This document shows, one piece after another, positions 1 through 8,908 of a stretch of 64,000 nucleotides of DNA. The translations under genes were made by a program, and so were the position numbers. The notes beneath the pieces are model-generated. The model did not search any database and was not told where the DNA came from. It saw only the letters and a list, made by a program, of their open reading frames with translations. The stretch's first letter is position 1. Every line of letters starts with the position of its first letter. The DNA is taken from the NCBI RefSeq assembly GCF_042649925.1, contig NZ_JBHSAF010000005.1, positions 36,921-100,920 on the forward strand, given 5' to 3'. This DNA is from Pseudaeromonas sharmana. Its GTDB lineage: Bacteria; Pseudomonadota; Gammaproteobacteria; Enterobacterales; Aeromonadaceae.

Positions 1-728
1 AGAGTCACCCCCTGCGACAACCCCTCTTTCCCCTGCAACAACAGCCCGACCGATGGCATAGGCCCGGCAATACGTGACCAGATCCAGGCGCGATCCAGAT
101 GCACCATGCTCTTGATATACATGACGCTGAACAGGCAGAAACACCAGAATCCGGCACCGATAAATATATCGGCCAAGGAGGCAATTTTAATCAGGCTTAC
201 CAGCACCGCCACCATGAACACCTCGGCCATGGTCCAGGGCAGCAGACGAAACAGCCAACGCGTCACCGTGGTCGCCCCCGGGACGACCCGGCCGCGCAAG
301 AAGCCGTAATAGAGGTAACTCACCAGTAACAGGCAACAGGCCGGGAGCAACTGCATGCACAGATAAATGGCGATGGAGAGCAGACGATAATCTTCACTGA
401 AGAGGACTGATGCCGCCTGATACAGATTCATGCTATTCGCCATCCCTTTGGCATTGATTGCCAAAAAGGGCAGCACGTTCGCGCACAACAACATAATCAG
501 ACTGGTCAACGCATAGACCAGGGGGCGCTGCAACGGAGCTTTGGGTAACAACATCAAACTGTTGCCACAGCGCGGGCACAAGGCCTGCTCCCCTTCCTCC
601 AGTCGCGGCACCTGCACCAGCAGATCGCACTCGTGGCAGATCACCTCATGGCTGGCGATATGTTCGGTGTAGGCATGTGAAGGGACTGGCAACCGAGAAC
701 TCCATCCGCAATGGATTTGGAACACCAT
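1..728 (-). CDS. PqiA-like inner-membrane protein, C-terminus cut by window edge
   Basis: The frame is open from ATG at 728 to the window edge with no stop, so about 242 residues of the N-terminal part are present. Two CxxC zinc-ribbon-like motifs (CHEC and CPRC, about residues 32-53) are followed by hydrophobic helices, the layout of the paraquat-inducible protein A family, whose members are partners of MCE-domain (PqiB/YebT) lipid-transport systems in the inner membrane. The ATG at 728 is the first start before the CxxC motif and it points away from yiaD. Any downstream pqiB-like partner lies outside the window. Family assignment is from motif order and membrane pattern; the exact paralogue (PqiA or YebS type) cannot be settled. 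Confidence 0.75.
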   Translation of the reverse strand, partial: MVFQIHCGWSSRLPVPSHAYTEHIASHEVICHECDLLVQVPRLEEGEQALCPRCGNSLMLLPKAPLQRPLVYALTSLIMLLCANVLPFLAINAKGMANSMNLYQAASVLFSEDYRLLSIAIYLCMQLLPACCLLLVSYLYYGFLRGRVVPGATTVTRWLFRLLPWTMAEVFMVAVLVSLIKIASLADIFIGAGFWCFCLFSVMYIKSMVHLDRAWIWSRIAGPMPSVGLLLQGKEGLSQGVT

Positions 729-840
729 GATCGGCGAATTTGCCACTGCTCACAAGAGCATCGACCAGGCTTGTTACTGTTTATTGAATGAATCAGTTCC
801 GGTATATAGGGCAGGCATCAAAACAACAAAGGGTAATAAC

Positions 841-1503
841 ATGACTGCACATCGCATACTGATAACCGCGTTGGCCGCCGCCATTACGGTCACGGGCTGT
901 ACCACCATCAATCCGTATACCGGTGAAGAACAGACCTCCAGCGCGGTCAAGGGTGGAGCCATCGGCGCAGCAACCGGGGCCTTGGTGGGCGTATTGTCAT
1001 CCTCAAAGAAAGATCGGGGCAAGGGCGCCCTGATTGGCGCTGCATCCGGCGCGGCACTGGGTGGCGGCATCGGTTACTACATGGATGTTCAGGAAGCCAA
1101 ACTTCGGCAAAAGATGAAAGGTACCGGCGTAACCGTCAGCCGAAATGGCGATCAGATCGTGCTGAACATGCCGAACAACGTCACCTTCGACAGCAACTCC
1201 AGTCAGTTGAAGCCCGCAGGGGCCCAAACGCTGAGCGGCGTGGCCATGGTCCTGAAAGAGTACGAAGAGACTCGAGTCAATATCGTCGGACACACCGACA
1301 GCAGCGGAACACGGCAACTGAACATGCGTCTGTCACAACAAAGAGCCGACAGTGTGGGCACCAACTTGATCACGCAAGGGGTCGACGCATCACGCCTGAG
1401 CATGACGGGGGTTGGCCCGGATCAACCAGTCGCCAGCAATACGACCGAAAGTGGCAAGGCGCAAAACCGTCGCGTCACCATCACACTCAGCCCTATGGGT
1501 TAA
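841..1503 (+). CDS. yiaD: YiaD-like OmpA-family lipoprotein
   Basis: A 220-residue lipoprotein. The signal peptide ends in a lipobox VTGC with Cys20 as the lipidation site. A glycine-zipper segment follows (about 35-85: GAIGAATGALVG, then GALIGAASGAALGGG), then an OmpA-type peptidoglycan-binding domain (about 105-218) with the NVTFDSNS entry, GHTDSSG and the NRRV motif near the end. This matches E. coli YiaD closely over its whole length. It should anchor the outer membrane to peptidoglycan. The frame is open upstream to 727, but the lipoprotein signal fixes the start at 841, where GGGTAATAAC provides a weak ribosome site. Confidence 0.93.
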   Translation: MTAHRILITALAAAITVTGCTTINPYTGEEQTSSAVKGGAIGAATGALVGVLSSSKKDRGKGALIGAASGAALGGGIGYYMDVQEAKLRQKMKGTGVTVSRNGDQIVLNMPNNVTFDSNSSQLKPAGAQTLSGVAMVLKEYEETRVNIVGHTDSSGTRQLNMRLSQQRADSVGTNLITQGVDASRLSMTGVGPDQPVASNTTESGKAQNRRVTITLSPMG

Positions 1504-1512
1504 ATAATCAAC

Positions 1513-1532
1513 CGGCCGGGAGATCCCGGCCG
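1513..1532. terminator. Possible bidirectional terminator between yiaD and arsC
   Basis: A 9-bp GC-rich inverted repeat (CGGCCGGGA, 2-nt loop, TCCCGGCCG) lies between the convergent ends of yiaD and arsC. There is no clear U-tract on either side, so termination is likely but not certain. Confidence 0.45.
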
Positions 1533-1551
1533 ACATCCCGCCGTTGCCAGG

Positions 1552-1977
1552 TTAGATCAGTCGCTGACCATCCGCTCCCACTACAGGCTCACCATCCTCT
1601 TTGGCAAATGCCCCCAGCTGTTGCTGCGGCAGTATATCCAGCACCTTTTCGGATGGGCGACACAGCCGTGTTCCTATCGGGGTAACCACGATCGGCCGAT
1701 TGATCAGTAGCGGATGAGCCAGCATGGCATCGATGAGCTGTTCGTCCTGCCACTGGGGATCATCCAAACCCAATTCGGCATAGGGTGCCACATTGGTACG
1801 AAGCAGTTCGCGCACCGAGATTCCCATCGCCGCAATCAAGGCGACTAACTCCTCCCGCGATGGAGGCGTCTGCAGGTAAAGAATAACCTTGGGCTCTTCC
1901 CCACTATTGCGAATCATCTCCAATGTGTTGCGCGACGTGCCGCACTCGGGGTTGTGGTAAATGGTCACGTTAGACAT
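1552..1977 (-). CDS. arsC: Glutaredoxin-type arsenate reductase
   Basis: A 141-residue protein of the E. coli plasmid R773-type ArsC family, which reduces arsenate to arsenite with glutathione and glutaredoxin. The N-terminus carries the HNPECGTSR active-site loop with catalytic Cys12. Downstream blocks ELLRTNVAPY and RPIVVT are typical of the family, and the length is normal. No arsR, arsB or acr3 gene is adjacent, so it is a stand-alone reductase here rather than part of an ars operon; arsenite would have to leave by an exporter encoded elsewhere. It could equally be a YfgD-type paralogue. Confidence 0.93.
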   Translation of the reverse strand: MSNVTIYHNPECGTSRNTLEMIRNSGEEPKVILYLQTPPSREELVALIAAMGISVRELLRTNVAPYAELGLDDPQWQDEQLIDAMLAHPLLINRPIVVTPIGTRLCRPSEKVLDILPQQQLGAFAKEDGEPVVGADGQRLI

Positions 1978-2033
1978 GCAAGCTCCTTGTGGTCATGCCA
2001 GTGTTCAGGCCAGCATCATATCAGCATGGTTGC

Positions 2034-2068
2034 CTTAAAAAACAAGGCTGCCAACAGGCAGCCTTGTT
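2034..2068 (-). terminator. Rho-independent terminator of the 3183-4079/2072-3190 pair
   Basis: A perfect 12-bp stem (AACAAGGCTGCC, AACA loop, GGCAGCCTTGTT) at 2041-2068 is followed on the minus strand by a run of T. It lies directly after the stop of the AI-2E family gene. Confidence 0.9.
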
Positions 2069-2071
2069 TCA

Positions 2072-3190
2072 TCATGTTTCGTCTGGCAGTTTTGCCGGCT
2101 CTGGCGGCACACTGGCTAGCTGTTCGCGCGTCGACTGACGCACCCAGTTTCGAACCAGCGTATAAAAAAGTGCCAATAGCGTCGGCCCCAGGAACACACC
2201 AAGCATGCCGAAACTGACCGCACCACCGATGACACCAAACAGAATCAATGTGAGTGGTAACGGACTATTGCGGCCGATCACCAGAGATTTGACGACATTG
2301 TCAATCGTACCGACGGCGAACAGGAACCAGACCACCAAAAACCCGGCCCACACAGTCGCTCCCTGCTTATACAACCAATAGGCGGCGATGAAGCCGATCA
2401 GCGGGGGACCTCCCGGAATCACCGATACCAGACAGACTAGCAAGCCGACACTCAGTGCATTCGGCACGCCCGCAATCGCCAGACCAAACCAGGCCAACGC
2501 CCCTTGCGCAACTGCGGCACCGATAAACCCGTATACGACGCCACGGATGGTGCTGTTGCTGATGGTCAGCAGGTTTTCACCTGCTGCACCGGCAATACGG
2601 CGACTGAACTGCACCACCCAGGCATGCAGTTTCTCCCCTTCGGCATACAGCACTCCGGCGATCAAAATACTCAACAACAACATCACCAGACCACCACCTA
2701 TGGCACCCGCCATGCTCAGCATGATTTTAGCCGTCGGCGCAACCAGACCCTTGAGCTGGGAAAGAATCTGGAAATCCTGATTCTGCAATGCCAGCCACTG
2801 CTCGCTAGCCCAGGAGCCCACCAACGGCAAGCCGCCGATCCATTGTGGTAGCTCGGGCAAGCCGGCTTGAACGTGCTCGGGAATGGCTCGTGCCAGATGG
2901 TTCAACTGTTGGGCAAAATCCACTGAAGCCAATAACAGGGGGACCAGAATGAACAACAACATCGCTGACACGATCAGGGTCGCGGCCAGTGCATCACGCC
3001 CGCCGAGACGATCAGACAACCACTGGAACGGTGCCCAGGTCGCGGAGACCAGAATAATGGCCCAGGTAATCGCCGCCAAAAACGGCGCCATGATAGCCCC
3101 CACGGAGATCACCAGCGCAATCAGCAATATTAACCCCAGCAACGGCTGAACCAGATCGCTCAACCGCCAGACTGCTTTTGCATCACCCAT
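2072..3190 (-). CDS. AI-2E/PerM family permease (YdiK-like)
   Basis: A 372-residue polytopic inner-membrane protein of the AI-2E transporter (PerM, UPF0118) family, closest in pattern to E. coli YdiK. Six to eight hydrophobic segments are visible, with the family's GVIGG block and the GTIDNVVK motif in the C-terminal half. Substrates of the family are mostly unproven; some members export autoinducer-2, others are Na+/H+ antiporters. The start at 3190 (MGDAKAVW) overlaps the preceding EamA gene by 8 nt and suggests translational coupling; an ATG at 3214 in the same frame would give a larger overlap. The two genes form a short operon ended by the terminator at 2034-2068. Confidence 0.85.
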   Translation of the reverse strand: MGDAKAVWRLSDLVQPLLGLILLIALVISVGAIMAPFLAAITWAIILVSATWAPFQWLSDRLGGRDALAATLIVSAMLLFILVPLLLASVDFAQQLNHLARAIPEHVQAGLPELPQWIGGLPLVGSWASEQWLALQNQDFQILSQLKGLVAPTAKIMLSMAGAIGGGLVMLLLSILIAGVLYAEGEKLHAWVVQFSRRIAGAAGENLLTISNSTIRGVVYGFIGAAVAQGALAWFGLAIAGVPNALSVGLLVCLVSVIPGGPPLIGFIAAYWLYKQGATVWAGFLVVWFLFAVGTIDNVVKSLVIGRNSPLPLTLILFGVIGGAVSFGMLGVFLGPTLLALFYTLVRNWVRQSTREQLASVPPEPAKLPDET

Positions 3191-4079
3191 TACTGCACTC
3201 TCCCGTTGTAGCAACCGAAGCGGATTGCCACTTGACCTGCGATAACAACATGCCCGCCAACATCAGACTGCAACCAATCCAGGCGCGCAGACTAAGGCTT
3301 TCATCTAGCAGCCAGACACCGCCGATAGCGGCAAAGACAGACTCCAGACTCAGTATAATCGCCGCATGGGCCGGATTGGCACTCTTCTGTCCAACCACCT
3401 GCAATGTATAGGCCACGCCCACACTGACCAAGCCAGCATACAGTACCGGTTGCCACCCGGCAGCTACAGCGGCCCATGTTGGCGACTCGATACAGAAAGA
3501 GACCGCAACACTCAGCAAGCCACACACCAGAAACTGCACGGCCGACAAGGGCAACGGACTGATACGACCGCTGTAGTGGCCGATCACCAGAATGTGCATG
3601 GCCCAGAACAAGGCGCCAATAAATTGCAGCAGGTCACCGAATGACATGCTGAAATCCTCATTGATACTGAGCAGGTACAGACCGACCACGGCCAGCACGG
3701 CACCCAGCCAGGTCATCAGGCCACTGCTGTGACGCAGCAATAACCCCAGAATGGGCACCAGAATCAAATACAGTCCGGTAATAAAGCCCGCCTTTGCAGC
3801 CGTGGTATACAACAAGCCGACCTGTTGCAGTGTCGCAGCCACAAACAACAAGCCACCGGCGATGCAGCCCGCCTTGATGAGGGATCCCTGGCGATCATCC
3901 TGAGCGCCGGATGGCCGTCTTGAAAACCACCAGATTAGCGGCAACAGCGACAGGCTGCCGAGCAAAAAACGTACGCCATTGAAGGCAAAAGGCTCGAGAA
4001 AATCCATCCCGAGACGTTGGGCGACAAACCCGAATCCCCAAATCGCGGCGGCAGCTAACAGCATCAGATTGGCTTGCAT
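3183..4079 (-). CDS. EamA/DMT-family transporter
   Basis: A 298-residue inner-membrane protein with about ten hydrophobic helices arranged as two EamA repeats (roughly residues 3-140 and 150-280). Family signatures are WGFGFVAQRLG at the N-terminus and the second-half segment with SLESVFAAIGGVWLLDESLS. Members export amino acids and other small metabolites. The substrate cannot be told from sequence. It is the first gene of a two-gene minus-strand unit with the AI-2E family permease. Confidence 0.88.
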   Translation of the reverse strand: MQANLMLLAAAAIWGFGFVAQRLGMDFLEPFAFNGVRFLLGSLSLLPLIWWFSRRPSGAQDDRQGSLIKAGCIAGGLLFVAATLQQVGLLYTTAAKAGFITGLYLILVPILGLLLRHSSGLMTWLGAVLAVVGLYLLSINEDFSMSFGDLLQFIGALFWAMHILVIGHYSGRISPLPLSAVQFLVCGLLSVAVSFCIESPTWAAVAAGWQPVLYAGLVSVGVAYTLQVVGQKSANPAHAAIILSLESVFAAIGGVWLLDESLSLRAWIGCSLMLAGMLLSQVKWQSASVATTGECSNG

Positions 4080-4219
4080 GACAGATCCATTGACAACAGA
4101 ACAACATCGAGGGCGTGCATTATAGCTGAGAAAGTAACCATCTAGCGATGGATGCGATACTGGTCACCGGGGCATCCATAAGGTATAAACGCCGCCAATC
4201 CACGTTCGCGAGATACGGC

Positions 4220-5365
4220 ATGTCAGCAGTCAGACTCTGGGATATTTTCTGCACCGTTGTAGATAACTATGGTGACATAGGTGTCACTTGGCGGCTGGCA
4301 CGTCAGTTGGTGGATGAACACGATCAACAGGTCCGCCTTTGGGTCGACGACCTGAACAGTTTTGCCCGAATTTGTCGCGCTCTGGATCCGACGCGCCCAC
4401 AGCAAGTGTGCCAAGGGGTAGACATCCGGCTCTGGCCGCTCGATTTCCATGCCGATCCCCAGTTGGCAGACATCGTCATCGAGGCGTTCGCCTGTACTTT
4501 GCCGAGCCGCCAAATCGAGGCCATGCAGCAACGTCAGCAGCCTCCACTGTGGATCAACCTAGAATACTTGACTGCCGAAGCGTGGATTGATGACTGTCAC
4601 GGCTTACCTTCTCGTCAGCAGGGACTGAACAAGTTCTTCTTCTTTCCCGGGTTCAGTGAGCGTAGCGGCGGGCTGATATGTGAGCGTTCACTGCGTCTCC
4701 AGCGCGAACGATGGCAAGCAGCGACCAGCCTCCGCCAACAGTGGCTGGCGGAGCTCGGTTTGCCCCCCGCCGCCGAGAACAGCCTGTTCTTGAGTCTCTT
4801 TACTTATGAAAGTACCGCCTTGCCAGCCTTGATCCAGCACTGGCAGCAAGCAGCACAGCCCATCGTCTGCCTGATACCACAGGGACGATCATTGATTTCA
4901 TTGGCAGATCTGATCCCCAACGCCGCTCCCGGACTGCATTGGCAACAGGGTGCCCTGACGATCCATATTCTGCCGATGACAGATCAACCCGGTTATGACC
5001 AGTTACTCTGGAGCTGCGATCTGAATCTGGTTCGGGGAGAGGATTCATTCCTTCGGGCCCAGTGGGCCGCCAGGCCTTTTATCTGGCACATCTATCCACA
5101 ACAGGAAGCGGCACACCTGGATAAACTCGATGCCTTCTTGCAGCGTTACTGTGCAACGCTGAGCGCCCCGTGCCGGCAGGCGATCACAGCGCTCAGCCAT
5201 GCCTACGATGCTGGAGACGGAGAATCCGCCGTTTCTGCCTGGAAAGAAGTGATGTCCTGCTGGCCAGAATGGCAAAAACACGCCGCCGAGTGGCCGCGGC
5301 AGGCGCTGGCTGGAGGAGATTTAGCCAGCCGACTGGTGATTTTCTGCGAAAACCGGCTAAAATAG
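4220..5365 (+). CDS. earP: EF-P arginine rhamnosyltransferase EarP
   Basis: A 381-residue GT-B enzyme that transfers rhamnose from dTDP-beta-L-rhamnose to Arg32 of elongation factor P. The N-terminal motif WDIFCTVVDNYGDIGVTWRL contains Asp15 and Asp19, matching the two essential aspartates known in the Pseudomonas and Neisseria enzymes. The C-terminal RGEDSF motif carries the acidic donor-site residue. The start at 4220 was preferred over an upstream in-frame ATG at 4148 because homology begins at WDIF. It is followed 44 nt later by efp, its substrate, and the target arginine is present there. A dTDP-rhamnose pathway must exist elsewhere in the genome. Confidence 0.96.
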   Translation: MSAVRLWDIFCTVVDNYGDIGVTWRLARQLVDEHDQQVRLWVDDLNSFARICRALDPTRPQQVCQGVDIRLWPLDFHADPQLADIVIEAFACTLPSRQIEAMQQRQQPPLWINLEYLTAEAWIDDCHGLPSRQQGLNKFFFFPGFSERSGGLICERSLRLQRERWQAATSLRQQWLAELGLPPAAENSLFLSLFTYESTALPALIQHWQQAAQPIVCLIPQGRSLISLADLIPNAAPGLHWQQGALTIHILPMTDQPGYDQLLWSCDLNLVRGEDSFLRAQWAARPFIWHIYPQQEAAHLDKLDAFLQRYCATLSAPCRQAITALSHAYDAGDGESAVSAWKEVMSCWPEWQKHAAEWPRQALAGGDLASRLVIFCENRLK

Positions 5366-5409
5366 CCCGTTTTTTACGAAATCACTGTTCAATACAGGAA
5401 ACGATCCAA

Positions 5410-5973
5410 ATGAAAACCGCTCAGGAAATCCGCGCAGGCAACGTTATTATGTTCGGTAACGACCCTATGGTCGTTCTGAAGACCGAATTCAACAAATCCG
5501 GTCGTAATGCCGCTGTAGTAAAAATGAAGCTGAAGAACCTGCTGTCCGGCGCTGGTACCGAAACGGTATTCAAGGCCGATGACAAGATGGAAGTCGTTCA
5601 ACTCGAACGCAAGGAGTGCACCTACTCCTACTTCGCCGATCCGATGTTTGTCTTCATGGACACCGAATACAACCAGTATGACGTCGAGAAGGAAAACCTG
5701 GGCGATGTTCTGAACTTCATCGTTGATGGTATGGAAGATGTCTGCGAAGTCACCTTCTATAACGGCAAGGCCATCTCTGTTGAACTGCCAACCACGATCG
5801 TCCGTGAAGTCGAATACACTGAACCGGCTGTTCGCGGCGACACTTCTGGCAAGGTCACCAAGCCAGCCAAGCTCAAGGGCACCGATTACACCATCTCTGT
5901 CTCTGACTTCGTCAAGATCGGCGACAAGATCGAAATCGACAGCCGTACCGGCGAATTCAAGCGTCGCGTATAG
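5410..5973 (+). CDS. efp: Elongation factor P, Arg32 type
   Basis: A 187-residue EF-P with three beta-barrel domains: KOW-like N-terminal, central OB, and C-terminal OB ending in SRTGEFKRRV. It relieves ribosome stalling at polyproline stretches. The tip of the domain I loop reads KSGRNA with Arg at position 32, where E. coli has the lysine modified by EpmABC. Arginine here marks the EarP-rhamnosylated class and agrees with earP lying immediately upstream. GGAAACG before the ATG is the likely ribosome site. A strong terminator follows. Confidence 0.98.
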   Translation: MKTAQEIRAGNVIMFGNDPMVVLKTEFNKSGRNAAVVKMKLKNLLSGAGTETVFKADDKMEVVQLERKECTYSYFADPMFVFMDTEYNQYDVEKENLGDVLNFIVDGMEDVCEVTFYNGKAISVELPTTIVREVEYTEPAVRGDTSGKVTKPAKLKGTDYTISVSDFVKIGDKIEIDSRTGEFKRRV

Positions 5974-6003
5974 TTCCTGTCGGTGCCACCGATTGGATAC
6001 CCC

Positions 6004-6036
6004 AAAAAGGAGCCCACAAGGCTCCTTTTTCTTTTG
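6004..6036 (+). terminator. Rho-independent terminator of earP-efp
   Basis: An 8-bp stem AAGGAGCC / GGCTCCTT with a 5-nt loop is followed by a T-rich tract (TTTTTCTTTT), 30 nt after the efp stop codon. Confidence 0.92.
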
Positions 6037-6077
6037 ATGCGATTGCCTTTACCCCCATAAACAGGAGAGACACGTTC

Positions 6078-6530
6078 ATGGCGCAGATTCACCTTATCGT
6101 CGGATCAACGCTGGGCGCAGCCGAATATGTTGCCGAGCATATCGCCAGCCAAGTGACCACCGCCGGCCACCGCTGTCAGATCCACAATCCGGCAAACCTT
6201 GACGATCTGACATTCCTCCAAGACGACGTCTTGCTGGTGGTCACCTCGACTCACGGAGCAGGCGAGGTGCCTGATAATCTGAAGCCCTTTGCGGATCAGC
6301 TGGCAAGCCAGCATCCGGATTTCAGCCATGGCTTTTTCAGCGTCGTCGCCTTAGGTGACAGTAACTACGATACCTTCTGTGAAGGGGGAAAACAGATGGA
6401 ACGCTTGCTGGCACAGTGTCATGCGCAACCTCTGGGCGCACGCTTTGACATCGATGTGACCCGGCACGACATCCCGGAAGATGCCGCAGATCTCTGGTTA
6501 CAGGAGTGGTTACCTCTGTTAGCCAGCTAG
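6078..6530 (+). CDS. mioC: MioC-type flavodoxin-like FMN protein
   Basis: A 150-residue flavodoxin fold protein. The phosphate-binding loop GSTLGAAEYVAE is near the N-terminus, followed by STHGAGEVPDN and the LGDSNYDTFCEGG loop that packs on FMN. E. coli MioC is an FMN protein needed for biotin synthase activity in vitro. Its position directly before oriC and mnmG is the conserved gammaproteobacterial arrangement, in which mioC transcription can affect origin melting. Here mioC is transcribed toward the origin, with a hairpin just after the stop codon that should limit read-through into oriC. AGGAGAG lies before the start. Confidence 0.95.
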   Translation: MAQIHLIVGSTLGAAEYVAEHIASQVTTAGHRCQIHNPANLDDLTFLQDDVLLVVTSTHGAGEVPDNLKPFADQLASQHPDFSHGFFSVVALGDSNYDTFCEGGKQMERLLAQCHAQPLGARFDIDVTRHDIPEDAADLWLQEWLPLLAS

Positions 6531-6552
6531 CCGCGCTGAATCTCTCTCTACA

Positions 6553-6575
6553 CCGGCAGCTTGGTGGGCTGCCGG
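6553..6575 (+). terminator. Hairpin terminator after mioC at the oriC border
   Basis: An 8-bp stem CCGGCAGC / GCTGCCGG with a 7-nt loop, 22 nt after the mioC stop and immediately before the first DnaA box. It would limit transcription entering the origin. The U-tract is weak. Confidence 0.65.
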
Positions 6576-7017
6576 CTTATCCACATATCGCAAACAGGAT
6601 CCTGACGCTTCCCCCATGTTACCAACAGGAGATGAACAACAAACACAATAATGTTGATAAGTTATCTTAAAACCTCTGTTTAACCATTAGTTATCCTCTT
6701 GATGAGATTTACCGCCGCGAAGCCCTGTGTATAACAAGCCGAGTTATCTTCGGGTTCCCGGCGCTGGATCCCGTGAAGATCACAGGAATCGATCGTCCCT
6801 AAGATCCTGATCATTCAGATCAAAAAAGGCTTACTCACAGGATCGACGGATCCTAATAGCAGATCCAATAAAAGATCGATCCAAAGATCTCATGATCTAT
6901 AAGCGCGGATCATCTCGTTTCCCTTATAAACAAGATCCCGTTTTCCTTCTCGTCGCTAGCCGTTAGAATGATCCGCCTTTTGGCCATTGATCCATGCGTT
7001 CGTTTTGAGGTGATCCT
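6576..7017. other. oriC: Chromosomal replication origin oriC
   Basis: The 442-nt space between mioC and mnmG holds a perfect DnaA box TTATCCACA at 6577-6585, a perfect reverse box TGTGTATAA (TTATACACA) at 6726-6734, and a one-mismatch box TTACTCACA at 6831-6839. By alignment with E. coli the last sits where the high-affinity R1 box should be. From 6598 to 7015 I count 19 GATC Dam sites, fifteen of them between 6767 and 6937. The stretch 6841-6940, rich in AGATC and A/T runs, occupies the position of the 13-mer unwinding element and includes CGGATCCTAATA, shared with the E. coli origin. The order and spacing of the second and third boxes (about 105 nt) resemble E. coli. Confidence 0.93.
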
Positions 7018-8907
7018 ATGCAATACCATGAGCAGTTTGATGTGATCGTTGTCGGTGGAGGCCATGCCGGAACCGAAGCGGCGACGGCAGCTGCGCGCAT
7101 GGGAATGAAGACCATGCTGTTGACCCACAACATAGAGACATTAGGCCAGATGTCCTGTAATCCGGCGATTGGCGGGATCGGGAAAGGTCACCTGGTCAAG
7201 GAAGTGGATGCTCTGGGCGGCGTGATGGCGCAGGCTATCGATCTGGCCGGGATCCAATTTCGGACACTGAATTCATCCAAAGGGCCGGCAGTACGTGCCA
7301 CCCGAGCGCAAGCGGATCGTCTGTTGTACAAGCAGGTGATCCGCAACATGCTGGAAAACTATCCCAATCTGACACTGTTCCAGCAGGCCTGCGATGACTT
7401 GATCCTGGATGGATCGCGTGTCTGTGGGGTGATCACCCAAGCTGGCATTCGCATTCAATCCAAGACTGTGGTTTTGACTGCCGGAACCTTCCTGAATGGT
7501 CTGATTCACATTGGCATGGAGAATTACCGCGGTGGACGAGCCGGAGATCCGGCTTCAGTGACGCTTGCCGAGCGTCTGCGTGAACTCCCATTACGGATTG
7601 GCCGTCTGAAAACCGGGACACCGCCACGCATTGATGGCCGCAGTGTCAACTTCTCTGTACTGCAGCAACAACCCGGAGATACTCCGGTCCCTGTGTTTTC
7701 ATTTTTGGGCAAGGCAGAACAACATCCCCGCCAGGTTCCCTGTTTTATTACCCATACCAATGAACAGACGCACGATGTGATTCGTCAGAATTTGCATCGC
7801 AGCCCCATGTACGCCGGAGTCATCGAAGGGATTGGTCCACGCTATTGCCCCTCCATCGAAGACAAGGTGATGCGATTTGCTGATCGTTCTTCGCATCAGA
7901 TATTCATCGAACCGGAGAGCCTCAGTTCTCATGAGCTTTATCCAAACGGGGTCTCCACCAGTTTGCCGTTTGACGTCCAGGTGCAGATCATCCGCTCGAT
8001 GAAGGGATTCGAACAGGCTCACATTGTTCGTCCTGGCTATGCCATTGAATATGACTACTTCGATCCTCGCGATCTGCAGCCAAACATGGAAAACCGCCAC
8101 TTGCAGAACCTGTTTTTTGCCGGTCAGATCAATGGCACCACGGGATACGAGGAAGCGGCCGCGCAAGGTCTGCTGGCAGGGATCAATGCTGCGTTGCGAG
8201 CGCAGGACAAGGATCCTTGGTCGCCGCGTCGTGATCAGGCCTACATCGGCGTCATGATGGACGATCTCTCGACGCTGGGGACCAAAGAGCCCTACCGCAT
8301 GTTCACCAGCCGTGCCGAATACCGGTTGCTGTTGCGGGAAGACAACGCCGATCTGCGATTGACTGCTTTGGGACGGGAATTGGGTCTGGTTGATGATGTC
8401 CGCTGGGCTCACTTCAACACCAAGCTGGAACAGATTGAGCAGGAACAACAGCGCCTGCGTACCACCTGGGTTAATCCCTCGTCCGATTGCATTGCAGCCG
8501 TCAATGCCTTGGTGCAGACCCCGTTGACGCGGGAACATTGCCTTGAAGAGCTGTTGCGTCGTCCTGAGGTCACCTACGATGCGCTGATGCAGATCGAGGC
8601 GCTCGGCCCGCGGATCCCGATGGATCAAGCGGCAGAACAGGTTGAAATCCAGGTCAAATATGCCGGTTATATCGATCGTCAACAGGATGAGATCGACAAA
8701 CAGCTGCGCAACGAGAACACCTTGTTGCCAGCGGATCTGGATTACGCCGATGTTCCCGGGCTGTCCAACGAGGTGCGCATCAAGTTGAACGATGCGCGTC
8801 CTGCGACCATAGGTCAGGCCAGCCGCATCTCCGGCATAACCCCGGCGGCTATATCCATCCTGTTGGTTTATTTGAAAAAGCGCGGTTTGCTGCGCAAGAG
8901 TGCTTAA
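7018..8907 (+). CDS. mnmG: tRNA uridine 5-carboxymethylaminomethyl synthase, large subunit
   Basis: A 629-residue FAD-dependent GidA. With MnmE it installs the carboxymethylaminomethyl group on the wobble uridine of certain tRNAs. The FAD dinucleotide fold VVGGGHAGTEAA is at residues 10-21, followed by SCNPAIGGIGKG, the RTLNSSKGPAVRATRAQ block, and GQINGTTGYEEAAAQGL. The C-terminal helical domain is complete. Length is normal for the family. ATG at 7018 is preceded by GAGGTGATCC. It starts at the right edge of oriC and overlaps rsmG closely, so both are probably one transcript. Its 5' part is also rich in GATC. Confidence 0.98.
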   Translation: MQYHEQFDVIVVGGGHAGTEAATAAARMGMKTMLLTHNIETLGQMSCNPAIGGIGKGHLVKEVDALGGVMAQAIDLAGIQFRTLNSSKGPAVRATRAQADRLLYKQVIRNMLENYPNLTLFQQACDDLILDGSRVCGVITQAGIRIQSKTVVLTAGTFLNGLIHIGMENYRGGRAGDPASVTLAERLRELPLRIGRLKTGTPPRIDGRSVNFSVLQQQPGDTPVPVFSFLGKAEQHPRQVPCFITHTNEQTHDVIRQNLHRSPMYAGVIEGIGPRYCPSIEDKVMRFADRSSHQIFIEPESLSSHELYPNGVSTSLPFDVQVQIIRSMKGFEQAHIVRPGYAIEYDYFDPRDLQPNMENRHLQNLFFAGQINGTTGYEEAAAQGLLAGINAALRAQDKDPWSPRRDQAYIGVMMDDLSTLGTKEPYRMFTSRAEYRLLLREDNADLRLTALGRELGLVDDVRWAHFNTKLEQIEQEQQRLRTTWVNPSSDCIAAVNALVQTPLTREHCLEELLRRPEVTYDALMQIEALGPRIPMDQAAEQVEIQVKYAGYIDRQQDEIDKQLRNENTLLPADLDYADVPGLSNEVRIKLNDARPATIGQASRISGITPAAISILLVYLKKRGLLRKSA

Positions 8908-8908
8908 G

